The notes under the pieces were generated by a model. It made no database searches, was not told the DNA's origin, and worked only from the letters and a program-made list of their open reading frames with translations. DNA of 64,000 bases, from assembly GCF_051466335.1 (NCBI RefSeq), contig NZ_CP195793.1, positions 2,604,001-2,668,000 of the forward strand, written 5' to 3'. The number at the start of each line of letters is the position of its first letter. Position 1 is the first letter of the stretch. The position numbers were made by a program, and so were the translations under genes. Shown in pieces: positions 16,798 through 26,221 of this stretch. Source of the DNA: Planctomicrobium sp051466335. GTDB taxonomy: Bacteria > Planctomycetota > Planctomycetia > Planctomycetales > Planctomycetaceae.

Positions 16798-17868
16798 ATG
16801 GAAGATGCCCTGCCCGATGCGGGCGATCAGTTCGAAGTCTCGACAACTCCCTATCTGACACCACTGGAACTGGCGATCGGCGGCCAACTCAAATTCGAAC
16901 CTGAAGATTTTGTCGTTGAAGAAATTCCCGCGTACGAACCGTGTGGACATGGAGATCACCTGTTTCTGTGGGTGCAGAAACAGGATAGCGGGGCGGAATT
17001 TCTCGTTGGTCACATCGCCCGGAAACTGCAAATCTCGCGAGACGATATTGGCGTCGCAGGTCTGAAAGATCGTCGAGCCGTCACACGACAATGGATCTCG
17101 GTACCAGCCGCAGCCGCCTCGCGGGTCGACGAAATCAACTGTGATGAGATTCAGGTACTTAATAGCTCATTGCACACGAATAAACTCAAAACCGGACACC
17201 TCAATGGCAACCGGTTTGAGATCGTGGTTCGAAATGTTGTGCCGGGATCATTCGAAATCGCTCAGAAAATTCAGAAGCTTATCGAGGAATCCGGAGTTCC
17301 GAACTACTTCGGGGACCAGCGATTCGGAACAGATCAGCAGACTCTCGAACTGGGGATGTCGTTGCTCAAAGGAGAAACGACATCCCGGCAGATCCCCTTC
17401 AAGCGAAGAAAATTTCTAACTCGTTTGTCGCTATCGGCGGCTCAGTCGTCTCTCTTCAATTCTGTTGTTCGAATGCGGTTGGAACAGCAGTCGTTGCACC
17501 GTGTACTCTCCCAGGATGTGATGCAGGTGGTGCAGTCCAATGGGTTGTTTCTGGCTGAGGATCTGATTGCAGAACAGGCTCGGTTCGATGCCAGAGAAAC
17601 AATGATCACCGGACCAATCTATGGTCCGAAAATGAAACTGCCCGCAGGCGAGGTGCAGGAACTGGAACAGGCGGTGCTGGATTCAGCTGGGTTATCGAGA
17701 GATGTCTTCAGGGTGTACAAAAAACTGACGCCGGGAGCACGGAGACCTTTGCTGCTCAGACCGGGCAATCTCCTGCTGAAGCCCCACGAATTCGGCTTAT
17801 CACTCAGCTTTTCGATTCCAAGCGGCGCCTATGCGACGATCGTGCTGCGGGAATTCATGAAAGCGTGA
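16798..17868 (+). CDS. truD: tRNA pseudouridine(13) synthase TruD
   Basis: Converts uridine 13 of tRNA-Glu to pseudouridine in the cytoplasm. The 356-residue protein shows the TruD N-terminal segment (KFEPEDFVVEEIPAYEPCG) and FLWVQKQ. The catalytic motif GVAGLKDRRAVTRQW contains the nucleophilic aspartate near residue 88. The later NYFGDQRFGTDQQTLELG segment is the TRUD-domain signature. Length matches the family (about 350). The ATG at 16798 is preferred over an in-frame TTG three codons earlier. Its end faces the P5C dehydrogenase gene across a strong bidirectional terminator. Confidence 0.95.
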   Translation: MEDALPDAGDQFEVSTTPYLTPLELAIGGQLKFEPEDFVVEEIPAYEPCGHGDHLFLWVQKQDSGAEFLVGHIARKLQISRDDIGVAGLKDRRAVTRQWISVPAAAASRVDEINCDEIQVLNSSLHTNKLKTGHLNGNRFEIVVRNVVPGSFEIAQKIQKLIEESGVPNYFGDQRFGTDQQTLELGMSLLKGETTSRQIPFKRRKFLTRLSLSAAQSSLFNSVVRMRLEQQSLHRVLSQDVMQVVQSNGLFLAEDLIAEQARFDARETMITGPIYGPKMKLPAGEVQELEQAVLDSAGLSRDVFRVYKKLTPGARRPLLLRPGNLLLKPHEFGLSLSFSIPSGAYATIVLREFMKA

Positions 17869-17904
17869 GCCGCCGCTGACCGCATCCTGACGTCGACTGG
17901 GAAT

Positions 17905-17946
17905 AAAAATGGGGGAGCGAACCGAGTTTCGCTCCCCCATTTTTTT
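17905..17946. terminator. Strong bidirectional terminator
   Basis: An aaaaatgggggagcgaa / ttcgctcccccattttt stem of 17 pairs around a short loop, with A run and T run on opposite flanks, sits between the convergent truD and P5C dehydrogenase genes. Confidence 0.95.
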
Positions 17947-17957
17947 ACGGGCTCAAC

Positions 17958-19574
17958 TTATTCTTCATCGACAAGCGGAGCGAATCCGCGTCGTACGGTG
18001 TTCTCGCAAATGTTGACCGGGAACATGAACTGAAGAAGGTAGTCAGGACCTCCCGCTTTGGTTCCGATGCCGGACATTTTGTATCCACCGAACGGATGCC
18101 GTTGCACGATGGCTCCCGTGATTCCGCGATTCAAGTAGATGTTGCCGACTTGCAGTTCCTCGCGAACTCGCTGCAGGTTTTTGGGGCTGCGGCTGTAAAT
18201 GCCTCCGGTTAATGCGTACGGGGTGGAGTTCGCAATCTGGAGCGCCTGATCGAGATTCTTGGCACGCAGGACTGCGAGTACAGGGCCAAAGATCTCACCT
18301 TGAGCGAGTCGGGAATCAGGCTCGACATCGACAAAGATGTGTGGGCCAATGAAGTAACCTTCTTTGCCGATTTTGCCGACATCCGCCCCGACCAAGAGAG
18401 TGTTTTCCTCTTTGCCGATGGAAATGTAATCCTGAATTCGGTCGTAGGCTTCTTCATCGATCACCGGGCCGACATCTGTTCCCGGATGATCGGCCGGACC
18501 GATGACAAGGCTCGCAGCAGCAGCTTTGAGGCGTTCGATGAAGGCATCATAAACTTCATTCAGAACGATGACGCGAGAACAGGCGGAGCATTTCTGGCCG
18601 GCGTAGTCGAACGCACTATGAATCACGCCCTGCACTGAGTCGTCGAGATCTGCATCGTTATCGATGATGATGCAGTTTTTTCCACCCATCTCAGCGATTA
18701 CGTGTTTGACGTTGGTTTGACCATCGACAGGGACAGCAGCCTGCTGGTTGATGAGTAGCCCCACATCGCGTGAACCTGTAAAGGCAATAATGTCAACGTC
18801 TGGATGTTGAACCAGCGTGGGGCCAACTTCCTCACCGTCGCCGGGAAGGAAGTTGATCACACCGTTCGGAATTCCGGCATCCTTGGCGATCTGCATCAAC
18901 TTTGAAGCGATGATCGAAGACTGCTCGGCAGGCTTCATGACGACGGTGTTTCCGGTCACTAGGGCGGCCGCTACCATCCCCGTCAGAATCGCGAGTGGAA
19001 AGTTCCACGGAGCGATGACAACCGCGACACCGCGTGGCCGGTAGAAGTAGCTGTTCTCCTCACCAGTGAAATTGCATTCCAGCGTTTTGGTCAGGTCACG
19101 CATCGCGAGTGCGTAGTAATTGCAGAAGTCGATTGCCTCGGCGATGTCGCCATCAGCCTCTTTCCAGGTCTTTCCGCATTCGTAAACCGTCCAGGCAGCG
19201 AGTTCGAATCGTCGTTTCCTGATCTCCGAAGCGATCAATTCGAGGTACTCGCCGCGGTGATGTACCGGGACCTTGCGCCATTGGGACGATGCTGATTTTG
19301 CAGATTCGACCGCCTGTCGCGACAGGTCGGCCGTCGCGGAGTTAACAGTCCCGAGAGTTTCGGTTTTCTGGGACGGATTCCGTGATGCCAGAGTTGTTCT
19401 GGCGGTCATGGCTTTTCCGTTAATCACGATGGCGTAGTCTTTGCCAAACTGGGCCCGTACATCGCTGAGTGCCCGCTCCATTGCTTCCCGGTTTTCTTTG
19501 CGGCTGAAGTCAATGAGTGGCTCGTTTTTGAACTTCTGTACGGCGAAAACCTGATGATTCTCGGTCTGCGACAT
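17958..19574 (-). CDS. rocA: L-glutamate gamma-semialdehyde (1-pyrroline-5-carboxylate) dehydrogenase
   Basis: Oxidises glutamate-5-semialdehyde to glutamate with NAD+, the second step of proline catabolism and part of arginine/ornithine breakdown. The 538-residue product has the P5CDH-type N-terminus (FKNEPLIDFSRKENREAM) and the aldehyde-dehydrogenase Rossmann segment with APWNFPLAILTGM. The FTGSRDVG turn, the catalytic glutamate in AEMGGKNCIIID and the nucleophilic cysteine in GQKCSACSR are all present. Length matches monofunctional RocA-type enzymes (about 515-540), so this is not the bifunctional PutA. No putA/PRODH gene is adjacent. The ATG at 19574 has AAAGG upstream; an earlier in-frame TTG is less likely. 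Confidence 0.93.
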   Translation of the reverse strand: MSQTENHQVFAVQKFKNEPLIDFSRKENREAMERALSDVRAQFGKDYAIVINGKAMTARTTLASRNPSQKTETLGTVNSATADLSRQAVESAKSASSQWRKVPVHHRGEYLELIASEIRKRRFELAAWTVYECGKTWKEADGDIAEAIDFCNYYALAMRDLTKTLECNFTGEENSYFYRPRGVAVVIAPWNFPLAILTGMVAAALVTGNTVVMKPAEQSSIIASKLMQIAKDAGIPNGVINFLPGDGEEVGPTLVQHPDVDIIAFTGSRDVGLLINQQAAVPVDGQTNVKHVIAEMGGKNCIIIDNDADLDDSVQGVIHSAFDYAGQKCSACSRVIVLNEVYDAFIERLKAAAASLVIGPADHPGTDVGPVIDEEAYDRIQDYISIGKEENTLLVGADVGKIGKEGYFIGPHIFVDVEPDSRLAQGEIFGPVLAVLRAKNLDQALQIANSTPYALTGGIYSRSPKNLQRVREELQVGNIYLNRGITGAIVQRHPFGGYKMSGIGTKAGGPDYLLQFMFPVNICENTVRRGFAPLVDEE

Positions 19575-19879
19575 TTCCAACCTTTAACACCTGAGAAATT
19601 CAAAAATCGAAGAGTGCTGTTTTCGGAGGACTTCGTGGAAGAGTTGATCTTCTGAGAAGTCCTCACGTAGATTCTAAGTCTGTATTCACTTGTTTACGTC
19701 ACAAGTAATGCAGGATCACCGGGAATGGGTCTTCAGTCAAGTTGACGAAGCTGGTTTCTAGGAGATCAGTCGGATCTTCATCGCTGGTCATCACAGAGAC
19801 GGGCTGGATCAACATTGCGAGTCGAGAGCAGTCACTTTTGGAGCAGAGTCTGTTTCACAAGAGCTTGAAGGATGAATTT
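19575..19879. other. Divergent intergenic region
   Basis: About 305 bases between the leftward P5C dehydrogenase and the rightward M24 peptidase. The open frame extending upstream of the peptidase from 19742 has no homologous character and I exclude it. No RNA fold or terminator was seen. Confidence 0.35.
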
Positions 19880-21073
19880 GTGGGCACTGATGTTTTATCG
19901 ATTCAAAATTCCCTGCGTGATTTCGGGATTGATGGCTGGCTTCTTTACGACTTTCGTGGGAGCAACCCGCTGGCCCGCCGAGTGATGCAGTTCCCCGAAG
20001 ACTCACTCAGTTCACGACGATGTGTTTATGGCATCCCAGCAACGGGATCGCCTTCACGAATTGTGCACCGAATCGAAGACAGTCAACTTGATCACCTGCC
20101 CGGCGAAAAGATTGTCTACCTCCGCTGGCAGGAATTTGCAGCAGCGATTGAAGGGTTCTGTAAAGGGAAGAAGCGGATCGCAATGGAATACGCTCCGAAC
20201 GCGAGCAATCCATATATTTCTCGAGTCGATGCTGGAACGGTTGATCTGGTTCGAAGTTTTGGGGTTGAGGTCGTTTCATCTGGAAATCTCATTCAATTAT
20301 ATGAATCGACCTGGGACGACGACCAATGGGGGATGCACCTGCAAGCTGCGGAGGTAACAAATGCAGCTTACGGTGTTGCCTGGAGTTTGATTGCCGAACG
20401 AACTCGCGATGGCGGAACCGTGAGTGAGACGGAGGTTTCACAGGCGATTCTGGATTTTTTTGAATCTCGCGGGTGTGTGGCCGGGCATGCGCCCATCGTG
20501 GCCCGTCAGCAGCATTCCGGACTTCCTCATTATGAAACGGGATCTGGAGAAGACATCGCGATTCGCAGGGGTGACTTCGTTCTGGTCGACCTCTGGGCCA
20601 AGTTGAACAAACCACGGAGCGTGTTTAGCGATCTGACTCGCACCGGCTTCGTTGGCACTGAGGTTCCAGAACAGTTCACCAAGATCTTCAATATCGTTGC
20701 CGCTTCCCGCGACGCTGGTATTGCGAAGGTTCGGGAAGCATTCGCGTCGGGAACACCTGTGACTGGTGCGGAAGTTGACGACGTTGTGCGGGCGGTGATT
20801 CGCTCAGCTGGATACGGTGACTATTTCACCCACCGTACGGGCCATAGCATTGGTCAGGAAGTCCACGGAAATGGCGCTCACATTGACAATCTGGAAACGC
20901 AGGATTCCCGACAGTTGTTGCGGAGAACTTGCTTCTCAATCGAGCCCGGGATCTATCTGCCGGAATTCGGTGTTCGCAGCGAAGTCGACGTTTACATCGA
21001 TGAAAATGGATTGGTACACGTCACCGGAGGAGAATTGCAGCGAGAAGTGATTCCAGTATTACGGGATTTTTGA
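19880..21073 (+). CDS. M24-family metallopeptidase (Xaa-Pro aminopeptidase/creatinase fold)
   Basis: Dinuclear-metal peptidase or hydrolase of the pita-bread fold, expected to cleave N-terminal Xaa-Pro bonds. The 397-residue protein has an N-terminal creatinase-like domain (LRDFGIDGWLLYDFRGSNP). The catalytic domain carries metal ligands in VLVDLWAK (Asp), VFSDLTRTGFVG (Asp), HRTGHSIGQEVHG (His), SIEPGIYLPEFGVRSEVDVYI (Glu). AAGGA lies seven bases before the GTG at 19880, and homologous sequence begins there; an in-frame codon at 19742 adds 46 residues without family character. It could also be a prolidase-like enzyme with a different substrate. It appears to be monocistronic. Confidence 0.9.
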   Translation: MGTDVLSIQNSLRDFGIDGWLLYDFRGSNPLARRVMQFPEDSLSSRRCVYGIPATGSPSRIVHRIEDSQLDHLPGEKIVYLRWQEFAAAIEGFCKGKKRIAMEYAPNASNPYISRVDAGTVDLVRSFGVEVVSSGNLIQLYESTWDDDQWGMHLQAAEVTNAAYGVAWSLIAERTRDGGTVSETEVSQAILDFFESRGCVAGHAPIVARQQHSGLPHYETGSGEDIAIRRGDFVLVDLWAKLNKPRSVFSDLTRTGFVGTEVPEQFTKIFNIVAASRDAGIAKVREAFASGTPVTGAEVDDVVRAVIRSAGYGDYFTHRTGHSIGQEVHGNGAHIDNLETQDSRQLLRRTCFSIEPGIYLPEFGVRSEVDVYIDENGLVHVTGGELQREVIPVLRDF

Positions 21074-21363
21074 CAGAAAATCACGGTTGGACATTTTGGA
21101 AAATGTTGATCTGACGGGTTTTCGGGCATTCAAACACCGGTCGACTGATCAAATTAACACCGGCCGGTTTTGCTGGAGTTTCGGAGGGAATTTCGGTTTG
21201 GTGACGGTTTCTGCCGTAGTACAACTTCCCTATACTCTACAACCGGACTCCTGAGAGTTGGTATCACCGTCGTAGACAGAAAATCCGATACCTGATCCAG
21301 GAGCCCAAGGACTGGTGTTCCTCCGTGTTTTGGCTCGGATGTCTCCAAGATGGATACCATACG

Positions 21364-22383
21364 ATGCTGTGTTGGAATCATTGCTTCCGCATTTTGTTAT
21401 TGGCGACACCAGTATTGTTGTTGCCAGCCGTCACTCATGCGCAGTTCGTGCCTGGTTCAGGGACGTTTCTGATTGGGGATGATCTCGAAGATCCCACATT
21501 CACCTACACTGCCAATCTGCCCAAAAGCAGCAAAGAGGAAGATGAGCAGGTACGTTACCCGCTCGGCTTCAGCAGCAATGGCATGTGGTTTGAAAGTCCA
21601 AAACGCGGCTCGCCCGACTCCATCAAATGGGTAGAAACTCCCGCTGGCGGAATCCCCGGAAGCAAGGGCTGCCTTTACATGCGGACTCGCGATTCTGGAA
21701 TCCCTGGATCACCGGGATACAACCTGCGAAAAGAAAACCAGAATCAGGCTCAGGATGACTTCATCATGAAGGCTCATCCGGTGAATGTTTCCTCGTCTCC
21801 AAGTACAACGGTTCGCGTCTATCTGCCGGAATGGAGCCAATGGGAACAGCGTAACGGCGTCTCATTCGGATACCGTGTTGGTCTTCAGGGACCAATGGAA
21901 AAAGACTCTCCGAGCGTCAGTCGTCGCCTGTTTGGACGCGGCAGGCCGAATAAAGTAACCGAAATCGAGCCATATTATCCCGGCTTCTTTATTCACTTCG
22001 TTCCCGAAAAAGATCCGATGAACAAGAAGGGGCACGCATACGCAATGCTCCTGTTGCGAGCCAATGAGCTTGGACACGAAATGCAGGGTCCGGTCATCGA
22101 CGAGCCAGGTTGGTGGACACTCGGAATGTCGGTCACTCCAGATGGACGCCTCCACTACTATGCACGCGCAGGCGTCGAAGATCTCACGCAAGCTGACTAC
22201 ATCCGTTCTTCGCTCCCGTACAACATCCGGGGAACAACATTCAACACGATCTTCTTCAATGTCTGTTCAGCAGATAACGGACAAAGCTGGTCGACTCCAT
22301 GGATCATTGACGAGCCGAAAGTCTTCTACGGCACAGTTCGTCAAAATCTCCAGGCCCAGCGACCAGGGGCGACTGCTCCCTAG
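21364..22383 (+). CDS. Secreted protein of unknown function
   Basis: I do not recognise the family. The 339-residue product has a clear signal peptide: a short charged start, a hydrophobic core (RILLLATPVLLLPAV) and a cleavage site after THAQ. The mature part has no membrane segment and is rich in Gly, Pro and aromatic residues. Blocks such as LIGDDLEDPTF, YPLGFSSNGMWFESPKRG and VRVYLPEWSQWE, and a WWTLGMSVTPDGRLHYYARAG segment, resemble a beta-sandwich domain, possibly laminin-G/LamG-like. That fold call is tentative. The ATG at 21364 begins the signal peptide, whereas the longer frame from 21325 would bury it. A terminator follows. Confidence 0.75.
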   Translation: MLCWNHCFRILLLATPVLLLPAVTHAQFVPGSGTFLIGDDLEDPTFTYTANLPKSSKEEDEQVRYPLGFSSNGMWFESPKRGSPDSIKWVETPAGGIPGSKGCLYMRTRDSGIPGSPGYNLRKENQNQAQDDFIMKAHPVNVSSSPSTTVRVYLPEWSQWEQRNGVSFGYRVGLQGPMEKDSPSVSRRLFGRGRPNKVTEIEPYYPGFFIHFVPEKDPMNKKGHAYAMLLLRANELGHEMQGPVIDEPGWWTLGMSVTPDGRLHYYARAGVEDLTQADYIRSSLPYNIRGTTFNTIFFNVCSADNGQSWSTPWIIDEPKVFYGTVRQNLQAQRPGATAP

Positions 22384-22416
22384 TCCTAATTTCGCTTGAT
22401 CGACGAAAATGAGTTG

Positions 22417-22449
22417 AAGGTTCGCACTGGAAATTGTGCGGACCTTTTT
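22417..22449 (+). terminator. Terminator after the secreted protein gene
   Basis: An aaggttcgcac / gtgcggacctt stem with one wobble pair is followed by TTTTC, about 35 bases past the stop codon. Confidence 0.8.
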
Positions 22450-22587
22450 CGTTTTGTTTGTCCGGCGTGAGCCCTCTCCGCTAAGAGTTTCGGATAGGGA
22501 CTGCTGGCAGGACGTGAGTCCTGATTTCAGCAGATTGGGAATCGCTTCCCGATTGCGATGCAGATCAATCGCTCCCCTTCTGCTTGA

Positions 22588-25191
22588 TCAATCTGCCGTT
22601 CGCGTCGATTGCGCACCGAGGAGTCGTCCGAGTCTGCCGAAGCGTCCACTATGAAGCAGGATGAGGTAAGACGGAACAAGGATCGGGCGGACCACAAAGG
22701 TGTCGAGCAAGACCCCGAAGGCGAGTGCAAACCCCATTTGGACCATTCCCATCAATGAGCCTGCCATCAGGGTGGCGAACGACCCAGCCATGATGATCCC
22801 GCATGTGGAAATAATGCTTCCGGTCTTCATGAGAGCTTGGAGCACCCCGCCCACAGGTCCATGAGTCTCCTGCTCTTCCGTCACGCGGGCCATTAGCAGA
22901 ATGTTGTAATCTTCACCGATCGCCACAAGGATCGTGAACAGGTAAATCGGGACCTTCCAGTCGAGCCCGTGAAATACGGTCGGATTCCAGAGATAAAAGA
23001 CGACGTACGTCACCCCCATTGTAACGACGTAGCTGAAGATCACTGTGACAATCAGATAGGCACACACCGCTGGCGTCCGCAACATCAGGACGATAATGAT
23101 GTACACAGAGAGAGTTACAAGGATGTAAATCAGAACGCGGTCGTGATCTGTGACGGACTTGATGTCCCGGATGCCTGCAGTCGTTCCCAGAGTGTGGATA
23201 ACGGCTGATTCTCGCAGGATTTTTTGTTGCTCGGGGGAAATGCCCGACGACTCCGGGAGAACGATCGCCTCACGAACTGCTTTTTCCAGGCGTTCCAGAG
23301 TCTGCAGCGAGTCGCGTGAAAATGGGTCATCTTTGAGGATGACGTCCAACCTCATCACTTCCCCTTCCAGCGGACCTTGCCAGCTGGTGTAGGTCTGGTG
23401 TGAGAAGTTTCGCTTGGCAACTCGACTGGCGACGGTATTGAGACCATCGAGGTATTCAAGCGCTTTCGGATTGGTTCCAAGTGGGAAGAACTGGCTGCGG
23501 ATATCCGCGATTCCAATCGGCGCATCGGCGGGGGCAAAAGTTCGATCGAACGTACGGACCTGCTGCATTTCAGTCGCCAGCAAATTGCTGGTGATCGCTG
23601 CACTGAGCTTTTCAGACGTCGGGAGATTTCTCAGGTCGTGTCCATCGAAGGTGTTTTCCAGCACGTCTTTCGGGAAGTGGATGAACAAGGTGTCCGGTCC
23701 AGTGATTCCCGCTGGATAGTGATTCTGAACGACTTTGGCTCCAACGACTGACGCCTCATTTTGCGGAAGATCGGAGAGCAGGCCGTAACTCACATCATCA
23801 TGGAAATACGCTCCAACGATGGCCGCCGGCATCATGATCAAAATCGTGAGGAAAAAGACTCGACCCGGAAAACGACGCTGCAAGTCGGCCATCGTTTCCC
23901 AAAAACGTTCGAGCAGGCGCTGCTGCTGTAGCCAGTTCCAGATTGTTGAACTGGGGAGCCAGCCCGATTTTCGCCCAAATTCGGCACTCTTCACGTCTGG
24001 CCAGAATGCCCATTTTCCGAACAGCAGAAGGACAGCGGGGGCGAACGTTAAGCAGACGGTGAGCGCGACTGCCAACGCAAATGAAATTGCGAAACCTGCC
24101 TGGCGGAACTTTCCGAAATGGGAAAACATCATCATGGCGATTCCGACGATGCTCGTTCCAGCACTGGTAGCCAGTGCGGAACCGACCCTGTGGATCGAAT
24201 GTCCAATCGCCACTGAATGCGGATTCCCGTGGTCGAGTTCTTCTTTGTAGCGAGCAATCAGGAACAGGCAGTAATCGACCCCTGCTCCATAGGCGACAAC
24301 GGTGACGTAGACGTCCAGCCCGCTGAATAGCCCAATCCAGCCTTGTCCCGCCATGATGCGCAGGAGGCTTTTTGCAAGTTCAACCGCTACTCCCACGGTC
24401 AGCAGTGGGACCAGAGCAAGAAGTGGAGCCCGATAAATTGCCAGCAACAGAACCACGACCAGAATCTTCGTGAAAACCTCTGTGCGGTCAGCACTTTCTT
24501 CTTCCGCACGCAACATGTCACGGCCAACAGTGGCTGATCCGCTCAGCTCCATTGAAAGCCCAGTCGGCCGTAATTTCTGGAACTCGGGGTCGTCGACGAG
24601 TTGTTCGATTCGCCCAACAACCAGCCTGTTTTGACGTTCCAGGAACTCGGTTTTCAGGTCGACAATAACAAGCGTCGCCTTCTGGTTTTTACTTGTCAGC
24701 AACGGGCCAATGCGCGCGTCTGACGGTGAGACGATCGATTTGATCACTTGCTGGTCTGTCGGGATCTCGACATTCAGTTCGCGCTCTTGTTCGATCGTCC
24801 AGTCGTACCCTTTAGGGGTCGTGAGGCGAAGGCGTTCCAATCGTGGAACGAGGGACTCGTTGATGAATGCGATATCGTCTTCGGTCAGTCCGCTGGCTCG
24901 ATCCAGTCGCTGCAGCACGATGACGACATTGCTCGCCATCGGGTCCTGCTGAACCGTCGTTCCGACCGAATCGGTATCAGAAGGGTCAGCGAGGCTGTCC
25001 TGAAATGCTTTTCGGTAGATCTCGACCGCTTTGACGCTGGGAGAATCTTTCGGGAGAAAAACGAGTTCACCGTCTTGCCAGACCGCTTCCTGAGTGGGAG
25101 CCATCGAGTAGGCAAACGCAGTGATGATGAGCCAGAATGCAATCCACTGAATCGGGTACCGACTGACAAGATTCCCTAGCAAACGATACAT
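22588..25191 (-). CDS. MMPL/RND-superfamily transporter
   Basis: Large inner-membrane exporter of 867 residues with the RND duplication. Each half has one membrane helix, a large periplasmic domain and about five helices. The first half has VVAYGAGVDYCLFLIARYKEEL and GTSIVGIAMMMFSHFGKFRQAG. The second has VAIGEDYNILLMARVTEEQ and STCGIIMAGSFATLMAG. The G-x-D-Y pattern (GVDYCLF, GEDYNIL) carries the acidic residue of the proton relay typical of MMPL proteins. Such proteins export lipids, hopanoids or similar hydrophobic molecules, but the substrate here is unknown. No membrane-fusion or outer-membrane partner gene is adjacent. The ATG at 25191 is preferred to an upstream TTG. Confidence 0.92.
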   Translation of the reverse strand: MYRLLGNLVSRYPIQWIAFWLIITAFAYSMAPTQEAVWQDGELVFLPKDSPSVKAVEIYRKAFQDSLADPSDTDSVGTTVQQDPMASNVVIVLQRLDRASGLTEDDIAFINESLVPRLERLRLTTPKGYDWTIEQERELNVEIPTDQQVIKSIVSPSDARIGPLLTSKNQKATLVIVDLKTEFLERQNRLVVGRIEQLVDDPEFQKLRPTGLSMELSGSATVGRDMLRAEEESADRTEVFTKILVVVLLLAIYRAPLLALVPLLTVGVAVELAKSLLRIMAGQGWIGLFSGLDVYVTVVAYGAGVDYCLFLIARYKEELDHGNPHSVAIGHSIHRVGSALATSAGTSIVGIAMMMFSHFGKFRQAGFAISFALAVALTVCLTFAPAVLLLFGKWAFWPDVKSAEFGRKSGWLPSSTIWNWLQQQRLLERFWETMADLQRRFPGRVFFLTILIMMPAAIVGAYFHDDVSYGLLSDLPQNEASVVGAKVVQNHYPAGITGPDTLFIHFPKDVLENTFDGHDLRNLPTSEKLSAAITSNLLATEMQQVRTFDRTFAPADAPIGIADIRSQFFPLGTNPKALEYLDGLNTVASRVAKRNFSHQTYTSWQGPLEGEVMRLDVILKDDPFSRDSLQTLERLEKAVREAIVLPESSGISPEQQKILRESAVIHTLGTTAGIRDIKSVTDHDRVLIYILVTLSVYIIIVLMLRTPAVCAYLIVTVIFSYVVTMGVTYVVFYLWNPTVFHGLDWKVPIYLFTILVAIGEDYNILLMARVTEEQETHGPVGGVLQALMKTGSIISTCGIIMAGSFATLMAGSLMGMVQMGFALAFGVLLDTFVVRPILVPSYLILLHSGRFGRLGRLLGAQSTRTAD

Positions 25192-25695
25192 TTCGATCGA
25201 GACTCTCGCTGATATCAAACAGGAACGTGATCAAATGGAATTGGAATGGATTCGGTCTTGGGTGCGTCTGAAAATCTGACCGTAAATTGTTGTTTCCGTA
25301 TGATTTGAACTAGTCTCGCGTGAATGGACGGCCTCACTGCTCATCAGGCGACCATCGATGAGTTGCCAACGGACGGTAATCGCAGCGATTCCCTGAAAGT
25401 GACCCTAACGAGGTATTCTTCGTCGGTCAATCTTGAGTATCGGAGTTCCATTGGACTTGAGGATTCTTTGGGAGAAAGCAGCAGTTACTTAGATTTTTTG
25501 TTCTGACGTGGACTGATCGGGTTTCGCTGTGTTTTCTAAATTCGCCAGAGTCTCGCGGGGTCTTGTCTCCAGTGCCACCCGAGGCAGATGCTTCTGGCTC
25601 AGAAAACTGATAGGATGTCGTCTGGAAATGAGACCTCATGTGTCCTTTCCCGTTTTCACCTGTTTGACTGTCTGATGAATTGAGTTAAATCTCCG
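25192..25695. other. Intergenic region, nothing clear
   Basis: These 504 bases between the divergent MMPL and DUF971 genes hold only short frames without ribosome binding sites. I saw no hairpin terminator, RNA gene or repeat. Promoters for both genes are expected here. Confidence 0.35.
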
Positions 25696-26019
25696 ATGGC
25701 ACACCCTCCAGCGAAAATTCGTGCTCTTCGTGACGCCGGGTACTTTGAAATTCAATGGAGCAATGGCCCGCTATTGCGATACCCATTTAAATTTGTGCGA
25801 TGCGAGTGCCCCTGCGCTTCATGCGTCAACGAATTTACTGGTGAGAAAATGCTGAATCCAGATACGATTCCGGAAAGCGTGGTCCCGGATGGTGTCAGCT
25901 TCAGCGGGAACTATGCACTGAAAATTCAGTGGAATGATGGTCATAACACCGGGCTATACACCTGGGAACATCTCGAAAAACTTGCTGACGACAGTGCAGT
26001 AAAACGTGGCGAAAATTGA
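25696..26019 (+). CDS. DUF971 domain protein
   Basis: A 107-residue stand-alone DUF971 protein (the domain also found at the N-terminus of gamma-butyrobetaine hydroxylases and at the end of some Mrp/ApbC proteins). The pattern FEIQWSNGPLLRYPFKFVRCECPCASCVNE matches the family, with cysteines in CECPCASC that could bind a metal. The second half reads YALKIQWNDGHNTGLYTWEHLEKL, the expected conserved end. The biochemical role is not established; involvement in metal or Fe-S handling is suggested by its fusions. It lies 202 bases before moaA on the same strand, which fits a link with an Fe-S-dependent pathway, but that is inference. Confidence 0.9.
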   Translation: MAHPPAKIRALRDAGYFEIQWSNGPLLRYPFKFVRCECPCASCVNEFTGEKMLNPDTIPESVVPDGVSFSGNYALKIQWNDGHNTGLYTWEHLEKLADDSAVKRGEN

Positions 26020-26221
26020 GCCGTCGCCCCTCGATTCGGTGATTGGTTCAGAACGGACGCGATGAATTCATTTTGTTGATCGGTTGGTCACTCTGTTACC
26101 GGGAGACCGCGGCGAATGGTGGCAGCAACTCGTTGCAAGCAGAGTCAATTTCAACTCAGCGTTGATTGCCACTGGATCCCCATGCTCTCTGTGATTCGCT
26201 TGAATTGAACGTCAGCACTCG

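Noticed and set aside
26020..26221. Possible molybdenum-cofactor riboswitch before moaA
   Set aside because: I could not find the conserved blocks of the Moco RNA motif in the spacer, only unordered GC-rich pieces.
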